Below, in pieces: positions 1 to 6,826 of a DNA stretch of 15,277 bases; within the stretch, counting starts at the first letter, position 1, and every line of letters starts with the position of its first letter. Below the pieces are notes generated by a model. That model searched no databases. It was not told the origin of the DNA and saw nothing but the letters and a program-made list of their open reading frames with translations. Made by a program: the position numbers and the translations under genes. The stretch comes from Lachnospiraceae bacterium UBA7027 (lineage in GTDB: Bacteria > Bacillota > Clostridia > Lachnospirales > Lachnospiraceae): NCBI GenBank assembly GCA_002494135.1, contig DLBG01000091.1:1-15277 (forward strand). Reading direction: 5' to 3'.

Positions 1-30
1 TCAGGCCGTGTTGCTACCATCATCGAGTAA
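1..30 (+). CDS. Possible 3' end of an upstream gene
   Basis: Frame 1 reads SGRVATIIE and then a TAA stop. The peptide is too short to identify. It is followed 30 bases later by a strong intrinsic terminator in the same orientation, which is what would be expected after a gene ending here. Frames 2 and 3 also end within 60 bases, so the frame choice rests on plausible composition and terminator position only. Confidence 0.3.
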   Translation, partial: SGRVATIIE

Positions 31-60
31 TTAATCTGCGCGTAAGCAACGAGACTAATT

Positions 61-122
61 AAACGAATAAAAATAAGACCCACGCAGGGATATCTGCAGT
101 GGGTCTTATTTTTTATTCGTTT
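61..122. terminator. Strong bidirectional intrinsic terminator
   Basis: The stem is very long. AAACGAATAAAAATAAGACC pairs with its complement near 102-122, the G+C part is GACCCAC with GTGGGTC, and an inner GCAG pairs with CTGC around a GGATAT loop, with one bulged A. T-rich tails follow the G+C stem on both strands (TTATTTTTTATT on the plus, TTATTTTTATT on the minus). It can therefore end both an upstream plus-strand gene and the convergent minus-strand gene that stops at 214. Its core design is shared with the terminator at 5645-5679. Confidence 0.9.
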
Positions 123-213
123 GGAAACGGCAACTGCCGGTCTTGCTAAACTGATGAATGCAATTCAGCCCCAAAAGACGGTAAGTGAGCCTAAGAACGC
201 AATGATAAAATAG
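121..213 (+). pseudogene. Possible remnant of a coding 3' end
   Basis: Frame 1 encodes a protein-like tail, LETATAGLAKLMNAIQPQ followed by about 12 more residues, ending in TAG at 211-213, one base before the stop of the convergent minus-strand gene. There is no ribosome binding site, and the frame upstream runs through the terminator hairpin, so this is not a working gene. It may be the end of a former gene replaced by the present neighbour, or simply a chance open frame. Confidence 0.18.
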
Positions 214-1800
214 TTACATTTTCGGAATGGCCTTCTGCTCCGGCTTAGCCCCCATCTCAATCGTTTGCTTTGAATTTGCCGCAGACTTTATTTTTGCTGC
301 TTCCGCTTTGTCATAATCGTTGAACAGGGCGGTTCCTTTCTCTCCGTAACGTTCTTTGGACTGGCGGGATGCAAGGTCTTTTAAGCGGTTCGTTCGCTGC
401 TCATCCATGAGTTTATTGAATTCTTCTCTTTTTTTCTCGTCACCGCTTGTGTCACGATAGCGAATTCCGGGAAGTTGCAATGACTGTTCGAAATAGAATT
501 TTTCCAATTCCTGGAGCATCTCGATGTTTTTGAGTATTCTGGGCTGTTCTCTTTTCTGGCGCTTCGGATCATTGCGTCTGGCCGGATCTTCCTTGAACTG
601 ATGATCTTTATAATCCAGGTAGCTCTTGATTTTTTTGATTGCATCCTGTGTTTTTGAAAGAAGCGCCTTATGTTGTTCGGGAGAAATGTTTCCTCTCGGA
701 TCCGACTGGTAATCCTCCTTTACAAAACGCCGGAATTCATTTACGGATTTTTTCATATCTTCAAACTGTTTGGAACCTTTTCCGGCCAAATTGAAATCGA
801 CGCTGTCCACGGAACCTTTCAGATTCTTGGCAAAAGTATCCACTTTTGCGGTGTTTTCCTTCATCGTGTTGAGGTCACGGGGAATTTTGCCTTTACTTTC
901 CTTAAGCGTCAGTTCTCTGGGCTTAGAGGGAATATCATCCAGGGTCGCAAGGTAATCAAACAGGGTTTCTTCCTGCTTTGCCTGATTCATATGGGAGTCC
1001 TGCTTAAGATCTTCGACTTTCTTATGTAGATCTGGGTTTTCCAGTTCCTCCTTGCAGGAATCCCAATGATCCGCCTTTTTGGCGATTTTGGTGACAATCA
1101 TGGCATTATAGGGAGAGCTTACCAGTGCTTTTAACTCCGATATACTTTCTTTTGCGCCGTTTTGAGACATACGGGCAACTATGTACTCCCGAATCATATC
1201 CTCTCTTTTTTCAAGATTGGAATTATAGTATTCCTCTACGATATTGGGATGCCTTTGATTCCAACTCTTTTCCCAAATTTTCGGGTCCGATTCCTTTAGT
1301 TTGATAGTTTCAAAAAAATCTTTTTCTTTGGGGTGATCTTCAATGTTTGCAAGGCTCTCCTGCATGTATTTTTCGCAATCTGCGGCAGGGGCATTCGTCG
1401 TAATCAGTTTGTGGAGTTCCGGTTTTTGTAAAAGCTCTTTACAGGTTTCCCAGCCGTTCACCTTCTTGGCGATATTTTCCATCAAATCGACTGTTTTGCC
1501 GGATTGCGCCTGTTCCACAAGTTGATCGCGGACGCCCATTTCGTCAGCCTTATCGCTTGCGTCGACCATGGTGATACGCAGATAGTCTGCCAGCAGTTTG
1601 GCCCTGGTCCGTTCGTTTGCTACATAATATTCGCTTTCGATATCGGGATGTGCTTTGTTCCATTTGCTTAACTCGGCATTTACCCAGTTCTTCCGGTTTT
1701 CCGCAAGATTGTTCTGGTCAAAAGATATTTTTTTATCGGAAGAAACTTCCTGAATGTTTCTTCGTCTTCTGGATTGTTTTAAAATTCCTTTAGGTGGCAT
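214..1800 (-). CDS. Unknown repeat protein with SILK- and RVxF-like motifs
   Basis: 528 aa, hydrophilic, highly charged, no signal peptide or membrane segment, predicted cytosolic. The start is the ATG at 1800 because GGAGGG lies 6 bases upstream; an in-frame ATG at 1827 has no such site. The N-terminus holds MPPKGILK (residues 1-8), four arginines (11-14) and KKISF (23-27). Residues 39-133 and 175-262 are two copies of a roughly 90-residue helical module. Shared landmarks are an early W, an HP-[DN]-I-x-x-[EY]-YY-type segment, and a closing W-x-[ST]-C-K-E-x-L-x-x-P-x-LHK. Residues about 320-440 carry a third kind of module, beginning GSKQF at 342-346 and with SYL near 393-395. This module also occurs four times in the divergent 1182-aa neighbour. 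The C-terminal end is rich in K, E and Q. I do not recognise the family. The two proteins share a control region, so they probably work in the same process. Confidence 0.85.
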   Translation of the reverse strand: MPPKGILKQSRRRRNIQEVSSDKKISFDQNNLAENRKNWVNAELSKWNKAHPDIESEYYVANERTRAKLLADYLRITMVDASDKADEMGVRDQLVEQAQSGKTVDLMENIAKKVNGWETCKELLQKPELHKLITTNAPAADCEKYMQESLANIEDHPKEKDFFETIKLKESDPKIWEKSWNQRHPNIVEEYYNSNLEKREDMIREYIVARMSQNGAKESISELKALVSSPYNAMIVTKIAKKADHWDSCKEELENPDLHKKVEDLKQDSHMNQAKQEETLFDYLATLDDIPSKPRELTLKESKGKIPRDLNTMKENTAKVDTFAKNLKGSVDSVDFNLAGKGSKQFEDMKKSVNEFRRFVKEDYQSDPRGNISPEQHKALLSKTQDAIKKIKSYLDYKDHQFKEDPARRNDPKRQKREQPRILKNIEMLQELEKFYFEQSLQLPGIRYRDTSGDEKKREEFNKLMDEQRTNRLKDLASRQSKERYGEKGTALFNDYDKAEAAKIKSAANSKQTIEMGAKPEQKAIPKM

Positions 1801-1805
1801 AATAT

Positions 1806-1811
1806 CCCTCC
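1806..1811 (-). promoter_or_regulatory. Ribosome binding site fixing the start at 1800
   Basis: Read on the minus strand, GGAGGG precedes ATATT and the ATG at 1800. This is near-optimal spacing. The in-frame ATG at 1827 lies upstream of this site, inside a palindrome, and has no Shine-Dalgarno sequence of its own. Confidence 0.8.
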
Positions 1812-1820
1812 ACGTATTCT

Positions 1821-1840
1821 GTAACATGTTTAAATGTTAC
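1821..1840. promoter_or_regulatory. Palindrome in the 5' leader of the minus-strand gene
   Basis: GTAACAT and ATGTTAC are perfect 7-bp arms around GTTTAA. The element lies between the TGTTGGACA operator array and the ribosome binding site of the 528-aa gene. It could be a repressor site or a leader hairpin that hides or exposes the ribosome binding site 9 bases downstream. Confidence 0.5.
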
Positions 1841-1858
1841 TGACAGATTACTATGCCA

Positions 1859-1962
1859 TGTCCAACATTTGTCCAACATATTTGGAGAAAGTGACAAACT
1901 TAATTATTTTTTAACAATTTTTTCACAATTTTTGTCTGATTGTGTTGGACACATGTTGGACA
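1859..1962. promoter_or_regulatory. Symmetric operator: four TGTTGGACA 9-mers between divergent genes
   Basis: TGTCCAACA occurs at 1859-1867 and 1870-1878. Its reverse complement TGTTGGACA occurs at 1943-1951 and 1954-1962. Within each pair the copies start 11 bp apart, one helical turn. The two 20-bp blocks match in inverted orientation at 19 of 20 positions and lie 84 bp apart, close to eight turns, around an A+T-rich centre. The TTGGAC inside each copy resembles a -35 hexamer, so the sites may overlap both divergent promoters. A plus-strand -10 candidate is GATATA at 1980-1985, 18 bp after TTGGAC at 1956-1961. The -10 hexamers are weak and I cannot fix them. The arrangement suits one dimeric regulator acting on both genes, possibly with looping. 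Confidence 0.7.
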
Positions 1963-2040
1963 ACATAAGATAAAATTCAGATATACGATAAAGACAGAAG
2001 TATCGAATGTCAAAAAAACGGATTATTTACAGAGTCTTTT

Positions 2041-2046
2041 AAGGAG
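2041..2046 (+). promoter_or_regulatory. Ribosome binding site fixing the start at 2054
   Basis: AAGGAG is followed by 7 bases and then ATG at 2054. The open frame extends back to an ATG at 1940, but that one overlaps the operator array and has no ribosome binding site, so the extra 38 codons are not counted as protein. Confidence 0.8.
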
Positions 2047-2053
2047 AAATGTT

Positions 2054-5000
2054 ATGGACGGAAACAACATGGATATTAAAAACCTTGATAATATTTTATT
2101 CTCTGATACTGAGGTGAAATATCTTAATAAGATTTACAAGACTGTACCGAGAAAATATATGCCGAAAAAACCCGAGGCAGTTCGTGACTTACAGGCGCTG
2201 AATCGTGCAATCCTGGATAAGCAAAAGACAGTTAAAAAAGAAAACTGTAAGGATCGCGGTCAGGGTTTTCAGTCCTTTATGAACGCAGCAGAGGCAAACG
2301 GGTATATAACGAAATATAATTACGGCCTGTATGCTACTTTTTATGATGTTTATGATCCAAATGATCCGACCATGAAAAGGTCTTTGGATGAGATTCTGAA
2401 AAAGAAGGTTACCGAACATACAAAGACCAGACGATCCAACATGGATATAAAACTCTTCATAGGGATTACGGCGAAGTGCCAGGCTTCGAAAAATACACTG
2501 AAAGCGATAGAGGATCCGAATGCCCAAAATGCCCTGGATAAGATGATTCATATAAATGCCAGACTGTTTACGGATGCGCAGAAAGGACGCAGCCTTGGTT
2601 TTGATGTCAAGGATGTTCCCCGTAAGCAGGAGAAAATGGAAAATGCTCCCAAGAACCCTTATGAGAACATGACTCTGGAAGAAATGGAGAGAGCGTTTAA
2701 TAAGCTTAACAGGGATTTTGAACGTAAGCAGAGGGAGAAAAGGGAAGAAGAAGAACTTGAAAATGAACTGAATGAATTAGATGAGCAGGTAAACAAGAAA
2801 GAAGAAAAAGAGCCTCAGAAAGAAGAGGAAAAGAAGGAAGAAGTTAAGAAAGAGGAAGAAGAGATTAAGGTAGATAACGAGGTCAAGAAAGAGGAAGAAG
2901 AGATCAAGGTAGATAACGAGGTTAAGAACGAAGGGAATCCGGAGAACGAGAACCTCGACAACGAAGTAAAAAACGAAAACGAAAAGCAGGAAGAGAATCC
3001 GGAGAAAGAGAACCTCGATAACGAGAAGCAGGAAGAGGACCTCAATAACGAAGAAGAAATCAATAACGAAGAAGAAATCAATAACGAAGATCCTCAAAAG
3101 GAAGAGATTCAGAACGAAGCACCTAAAAACGAAGAAAACGTAATAAATGAAGAAAAAGATCTCAATCAAAACCTTTACGGAAAAATCATAGACGAAGAAA
3201 ATCCGGAACTGGATGTTCAGAACGAGAACGTCCGGAAGGAAGAGAATGTCCAGCTTGAGAATGAAGAAAAGGACAACATTCAGAATGAGAATGACCAGAA
3301 GGAAGAGAATGACAAAGAAGAGGAAGAAATAGTTGAGGAAAAGGTTGACGAAGTAGTTGAGGAAAAGGTTGACGAAGCAGTTCAGGAAAAGAATGAAGAA
3401 GTAAACGTTGAAAAAGAAGAAGAGAAAGAAGAAAAGGACGTAGAAAATAACGCAGAGAACAATGTAGAAAATAACAATGAACAGCAGATGCAGGAGAATG
3501 TAATTGAACAACCGCAGCCTGTTGTTGATCCGAATGCGCGCCCTGTTCGTCCCGATCAGGATCTTGTGTTAGCTGCATTGAATGCGGAAGCGGAATTACA
3601 AAGAAATACACTTACATTGCGTGGCAGCTCGGAATATAAGAATGTAAGAGAAGAGTTCTCCAAAGCTCTTACAAAGCTGGCAGAAAAACGAGCACAGGCA
3701 AGCAGAACCGGAGACATCAACGGCATGTCGGAAAAAGACGCGAGGGAGTTACGCGGTGACATGATTAATGTCATGAATCTGTGCGATAAATACCTCGGTA
3801 AAAAGTTCGCTGAAAAAGATAACAGTTTAAATGCCAAATTGCGTGTGGGATCGGTGAAGAGTACATTCGATGCAGTGGAGGAAATTGTTCATGCGCTGGA
3901 TACTCATATTGAAAGTTTTGCCGAAAGAGAAGCGCCTACCCTGGATGAGCAGTATTATCAATATAAATCGGCCAAAGAAGCGATTGACAATGCGAAACTT
4001 CATCTGCGCGGAAGTAAAGAATTTGATGAGGCCGCCGAAGCATTTGATGATATCACATTAAGAGTGTTTGGAGTAGCCAGAGATTTTAACGGACATGAAA
4101 TAGATATGACAAGTACGGAATTGATTACGCTTCGAAACCGTATAGTTCATGCCCAGGATTTGGTAAATCAGTACCTGAATATGAAAAGCGGAAATGCGGT
4201 AGGGGACAATGCGAATAAGCGTACCTCCGCCATGTCGGCCGCAGCCAATCTGCTGGAATTATCAATTCGCAGAATAGATCAGGTTATGGAACAAAAATTC
4301 AGTAAGGAGCCGGAAAGTTTAGAGAAATTAAACAGCAGATCCGCTCCTGCCTTTAAAGAGATTCAGGATGCCGATAAAGGTGTATTTTTCGGAAGTAAAG
4401 AATATGAAGCCGCAAAGAACAGTTATAAGATTTTTGATGAGAAACTGAAGCAGTTATCCGACCCGAACCATCAGCTTACGCACAGAGAGGCCGATCAGCT
4501 CATGAAGGCACTGCAGGATGCGTCCAGGGATGTTTCGGCATATCTGAATACCAAAAATGAAACCGAATTTACCAACACGACGACGCACAGACGAGTGAAT
4601 ATTATGCGTAAGGCCGGGGATGTGCTGATTGAAACCAAACGCAGACTGGATATTTTAAATAACGAGCGCCGTGCCGAAGCCCTGAAAACAGATCCTGTAA
4701 ATTTGCGGCAGTTTGAAAGAATGACAACGGATAAACTGAAAGAAGCAAAAACAAGTGTGGGCGGAAGCAAAGTCTGGTTCGGCGGAGAAGATTATGACAA
4801 GGCAGCGGCGTTGTATGAAACAACCGCATTTCACGAGCTTCAAAGAGAAGCAGCCAGAGAGACGAACCCTCCTTCCATACACGAGCTGCAGGCAGAGTAC
4901 AGAGAACTGGTGGAAGCAAAAGAAGCCACTTTGGTATATATCGAACGTAAGGAAAAAGAGAGAGACAAATCCAGCAAAAAGACTCTGGATGCGAAAGGCA

Positions 5001-5602
5001 CAGAGCGTCTGCATCAAATGAAAAACGCCTATGACAGTCTGAATACGCGAATCGATATTGTCGAGGCCAAGATTCAGGAGATGGAAGCAAAAGAGATTAA
5101 GGAATCCAAAGATAAGATGAAGGATTTTGTTAATCAGATGAAACGCGAGATTCCCGGAAAGGAAGGTTTGGAAAAAATCGCGGCAATGAAAGCTGCCGAT
5201 GCTGCATCTAATTTACTGAAACTTTCGGAGAAATCGAATCTGAATTCTTCAAAAGAATCGATTCGTCACGATGCTGCAAGTCTTTTCCTGGCACAGAGTA
5301 TTAAGAACAAGACCATTGCGGTCAGTCTTCCGCCAACTATGGACGCTTACGAAAGAATGGTCAACAGAATTGCAAACTCTCCGGAGTTTAAGGCGGCCCT
5401 TCCGGATAACAAACTGAATCAGAGCACATGCAGACAGCTGCTTGCCAATCCGAATACATTAAAGAGAATCGGAAACACTTTCTCCGCGAATGTTCAGAAG
5501 GCGGCGGCAGCTAAGAACAAGGCAAAGAATCTGGCAGCTCAGAAGGATCTTAACAAGGCGAATAAGCCGGAAATAAAATCGGGGCCGGCGAACGGTAAAT
5601 AA
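2054..5602 (+). CDS. Large unknown protein with acidic low-complexity region and four 130-aa repeats
   Basis: 1182 aa, no signal peptide, no membrane segment, no cell-wall anchor, so predicted cytosolic. Three zones are visible. Residues 1 to about 225 are an unrecognised mixed region. Residues about 228-490 are low-complexity E/K/N/D-rich sequence made of short imperfect repeats and likely disordered or coiled coil. Residues about 510-1050 hold four helical modules whose signatures are GSSEY at 524, GSKEF at 653, GSKEY at 780 and GGEDY at 910, spacing 127-130. Each is followed 52-58 residues later by [YV]-[LI], usually YL. The C-terminal zone includes TCRQLLANPNTLKRI at 1125-1139, which resembles motifs in the divergent 528-aa protein, and a basic Ala/Lys/Asn tail. 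No enzyme motif was seen. A scaffold or structural role is possible, but this is inference. A strong terminator follows at 5645. Confidence 0.88.
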   Translation: MDGNNMDIKNLDNILFSDTEVKYLNKIYKTVPRKYMPKKPEAVRDLQALNRAILDKQKTVKKENCKDRGQGFQSFMNAAEANGYITKYNYGLYATFYDVYDPNDPTMKRSLDEILKKKVTEHTKTRRSNMDIKLFIGITAKCQASKNTLKAIEDPNAQNALDKMIHINARLFTDAQKGRSLGFDVKDVPRKQEKMENAPKNPYENMTLEEMERAFNKLNRDFERKQREKREEEELENELNELDEQVNKKEEKEPQKEEEKKEEVKKEEEEIKVDNEVKKEEEEIKVDNEVKNEGNPENENLDNEVKNENEKQEENPEKENLDNEKQEEDLNNEEEINNEEEINNEDPQKEEIQNEAPKNEENVINEEKDLNQNLYGKIIDEENPELDVQNENVRKEENVQLENEEKDNIQNENDQKEENDKEEEEIVEEKVDEVVEEKVDEAVQEKNEEVNVEKEEEKEEKDVENNAENNVENNNEQQMQENVIEQPQPVVDPNARPVRPDQDLVLAALNAEAELQRNTLTLRGSSEYKNVREEFSKALTKLAEKRAQASRTGDINGMSEKDARELRGDMINVMNLCDKYLGKKFAEKDNSLNAKLRVGSVKSTFDAVEEIVHALDTHIESFAEREAPTLDEQYYQYKSAKEAIDNAKLHLRGSKEFDEAAEAFDDITLRVFGVARDFNGHEIDMTSTELITLRNRIVHAQDLVNQYLNMKSGNAVGDNANKRTSAMSAAANLLELSIRRIDQVMEQKFSKEPESLEKLNSRSAPAFKEIQDADKGVFFGSKEYEAAKNSYKIFDEKLKQLSDPNHQLTHREADQLMKALQDASRDVSAYLNTKNETEFTNTTTHRRVNIMRKAGDVLIETKRRLDILNNERRAEALKTDPVNLRQFERMTTDKLKEAKTSVGGSKVWFGGEDYDKAAALYETTAFHELQREAARETNPPSIHELQAEYRELVEAKEATLVYIERKEKERDKSSKKTLDAKGTERLHQMKNAYDSLNTRIDIVEAKIQEMEAKEIKESKDKMKDFVNQMKREIPGKEGLEKIAAMKAADAASNLLKLSEKSNLNSSKESIRHDAASLFLAQSIKNKTIAVSLPPTMDAYERMVNRIANSPEFKAALPDNKLNQSTCRQLLANPNTLKRIGNTFSANVQKAAAAKNKAKNLAAQKDLNKANKPEIKSGPANGK
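2843..2920 (+). repeat. 39-bp tandem duplication in the acidic region
   Basis: Two adjacent 39-bp units (2843-2881 and 2882-2920) differ at only a few positions. Each encodes VKKEEEEIKVDNE. The near identity at the DNA level indicates a recent in-frame duplication. Confidence 0.9.
3044..3090 (+). repeat. 18-bp tandem repeat in the acidic region
   Basis: AATAACGAAGAAGAAATC occurs twice in perfect tandem (3044-3061, 3062-3079), followed by 11 bases of a third unit. It encodes repeated NNEEEI. Confidence 0.85.
3332..3379 (+). repeat. 24-bp tandem repeat in the acidic region
   Basis: Two 24-bp units starting GTTGAGGAAAAGGTTGACGA are adjacent, differing by one base. They encode VEEKVDEV and VEEKVDEA. 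Confidence 0.88.
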
Positions 5603-5644
5603 ATGCCTGTTTCGGTTTAGAAAAGAAGAAACACCGGAAAAACG

Positions 5645-5679
5645 GGACCACGCAGAGAAATCTGCAGTGGTCCTTTTTT
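5645..5679 (+). terminator. Intrinsic terminator after the 1182-aa gene
   Basis: GGACCAC pairs with GTGGTCC and, inside, GCAGA pairs with TCTGC around a GAAA tetraloop, with one bulged A on the 3' side. Six T residues follow. It lies about 40 bases after the stop at 5602. The bulge position and the CCACGCAG / CTGCAGTGG core match the terminator at 61-122. Confidence 0.92.
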
Positions 5680-5693
5680 GATACGGTATTATT

Positions 5694-5702
5694 TGTTATA
5701 AT
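5694..5702 (+). promoter_or_regulatory. Extended -10 promoter for the three-gene membrane operon
   Basis: TGTTATAAT fits an extended -10 element (TGnTATAAT). A weak TTTTTG lies 16 bp upstream and overlaps the T-tract of the preceding terminator. The first gene starts about 50 bases downstream at 5753. Confidence 0.6.
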
Positions 5703-5752
5703 CGAAAAAGAAGTTTTCTATTCACATGGGGAATAATCGGGGGAGGAAAATA

Positions 5753-6826
5753 ATGCATTACGATCCGAATTACAAAGGCCAGTTCTTTCATCAGAGTTCC
5801 AATTCCATCGGAATTGCCGAGGCAATCGGTATTGCACGCAGGGAAATTGCAGTTTCCGCGTATAAAACAAAAATGCCAAAAAGCAGACTTCCCAAAATTA
5901 TGACTTTTACCATACTTGGTGAAAGCGCTCTCGTTCTTATTATTGCGGCAGCAGTCTGGTTTTTTACGAGAAGCATTCTGTTTACTATTGTTCTTTTTGT
6001 TATTATGGCTTTTTCCGGTGTCGGTATTTCAGCAATTGTTATGTTCATAGCCGATTCCGTTCTGAGAAAAAACTGTAGCGAACCGGTAGAGGCAACCTGT
6101 ATCGGATACAGCTATTCCGGCGGGGAAGCCCATGATTCCCGTGGCGGCGGTATCGCGAAAACGCCTGTTTTCGAATACGATTATCACGGACTTAAGTGTG
6201 TTGCATTTGACGGCATGTATGACAATTTTTCCAAGCTTCCTCTTGTATCACAGAAAACCACCATTCTGGTGAATCCCTCCGATCCGGAGGACATTGTATG
6301 GAATTTCGGAAAACAAAGACAGTTTTTCCTGATTTTGGCTTGTCTTTTTGCAAGCGTCTTAAGTATATCCATGTTTTTGGTTGTACTCAATGACGATAAC
6401 TTTATGAATGCTGCTTTTTCGGACGGTGAACCGAAGTCGGAAGCGGGCAGCATGCAGAATTCCGGAAGCGAAAATCCCTCCGGCGGAGAGGAATACGTGA
6501 TTCGAAAAACCGATGACGGAAGAATCATTCTGGACGATGCGTATTTAAGAAATGAAGTTTTTGCCGCTTATCCGGATTCGGACTATGTAATAAAGAGCCG
6601 CAGAATTACCGAAACGGAAATCATGGATGACGGAGAAGTATATATTCTGTATTTTGAAGCCGATCCGGACTTTACGGAGTCAGAATGGTATTTCACAAAA
6701 GACGACGTAACGGACGAAGTAAAAAAAGCTTCTGCCGGCGACGAATTCATATGTGCACAGGTAAAAGAATCGGGTGCCTGCTGGATTTTCAGTACGAAAG
6801 AGTATGCATTAGGGGGCGATAATTAG
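5753..6826 (+). CDS. DUF3592-like membrane protein
   Basis: 357 aa. The ATG at 5753 is chosen over the in-frame ATG at 5726 because GGGGGAGG precedes it at good spacing. Two hydrophobic segments (about 48-71 and 74-101) are followed by a beta-rich stretch at 108-184. There TPVFEYDYHG (137-146) and the ending ILVNPSDPEDIVW (171-183) resemble the DUF3592 pattern of small membrane-linked domains. A third membrane segment lies at 188-212. The remaining 145 residues start with a Ser/Gly/Glu-rich linker and continue as an unrecognised soluble domain with many aromatic and acidic residues. It is the first gene of an operon, and its TAG is immediately followed by the next gene's ATG. The DUF3592 family has no established biochemical function that I can cite. 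The resemblance is by eye. Confidence 0.82.
   Translation: MHYDPNYKGQFFHQSSNSIGIAEAIGIARREIAVSAYKTKMPKSRLPKIMTFTILGESALVLIIAAAVWFFTRSILFTIVLFVIMAFSGVGISAIVMFIADSVLRKNCSEPVEATCIGYSYSGGEAHDSRGGGIAKTPVFEYDYHGLKCVAFDGMYDNFSKLPLVSQKTTILVNPSDPEDIVWNFGKQRQFFLILACLFASVLSISMFLVVLNDDNFMNAAFSDGEPKSEAGSMQNSGSENPSGGEEYVIRKTDDGRIILDDAYLRNEVFAAYPDSDYVIKSRRITETEIMDDGEVYILYFEADPDFTESEWYFTKDDVTDEVKKASAGDEFICAQVKESGACWIFSTKEYALGGDN

Noticed and set aside
1859..1962. Inverted repeats as ends of a mobile element
   Set aside because: The 84-bp interval is too short to hold a gene, and position between two divergent starts fits an operator better.
1940..2053. 38-codon N-terminal extension of the 1182-aa protein
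   Set aside because: The upstream ATG lies in the operator array without a ribosome binding site, while AAGGAG sits at the right distance before the ATG at 2054. The HKIKF in the extension was therefore not counted as an RVxF motif.
2843..3379. CRISPR-like array
   Set aside because: The repeats are contiguous, differ in unit length and lie in frame inside a coding region, with no spacers.
2777..3511. Long minus-strand open frame of 244 codons opposite the acidic region
   Set aside because: The product is almost entirely F, L, I and V, which is simply the complement of Glu/Lys/Asn codons. It has no ribosome binding site and overlaps a convincing gene.
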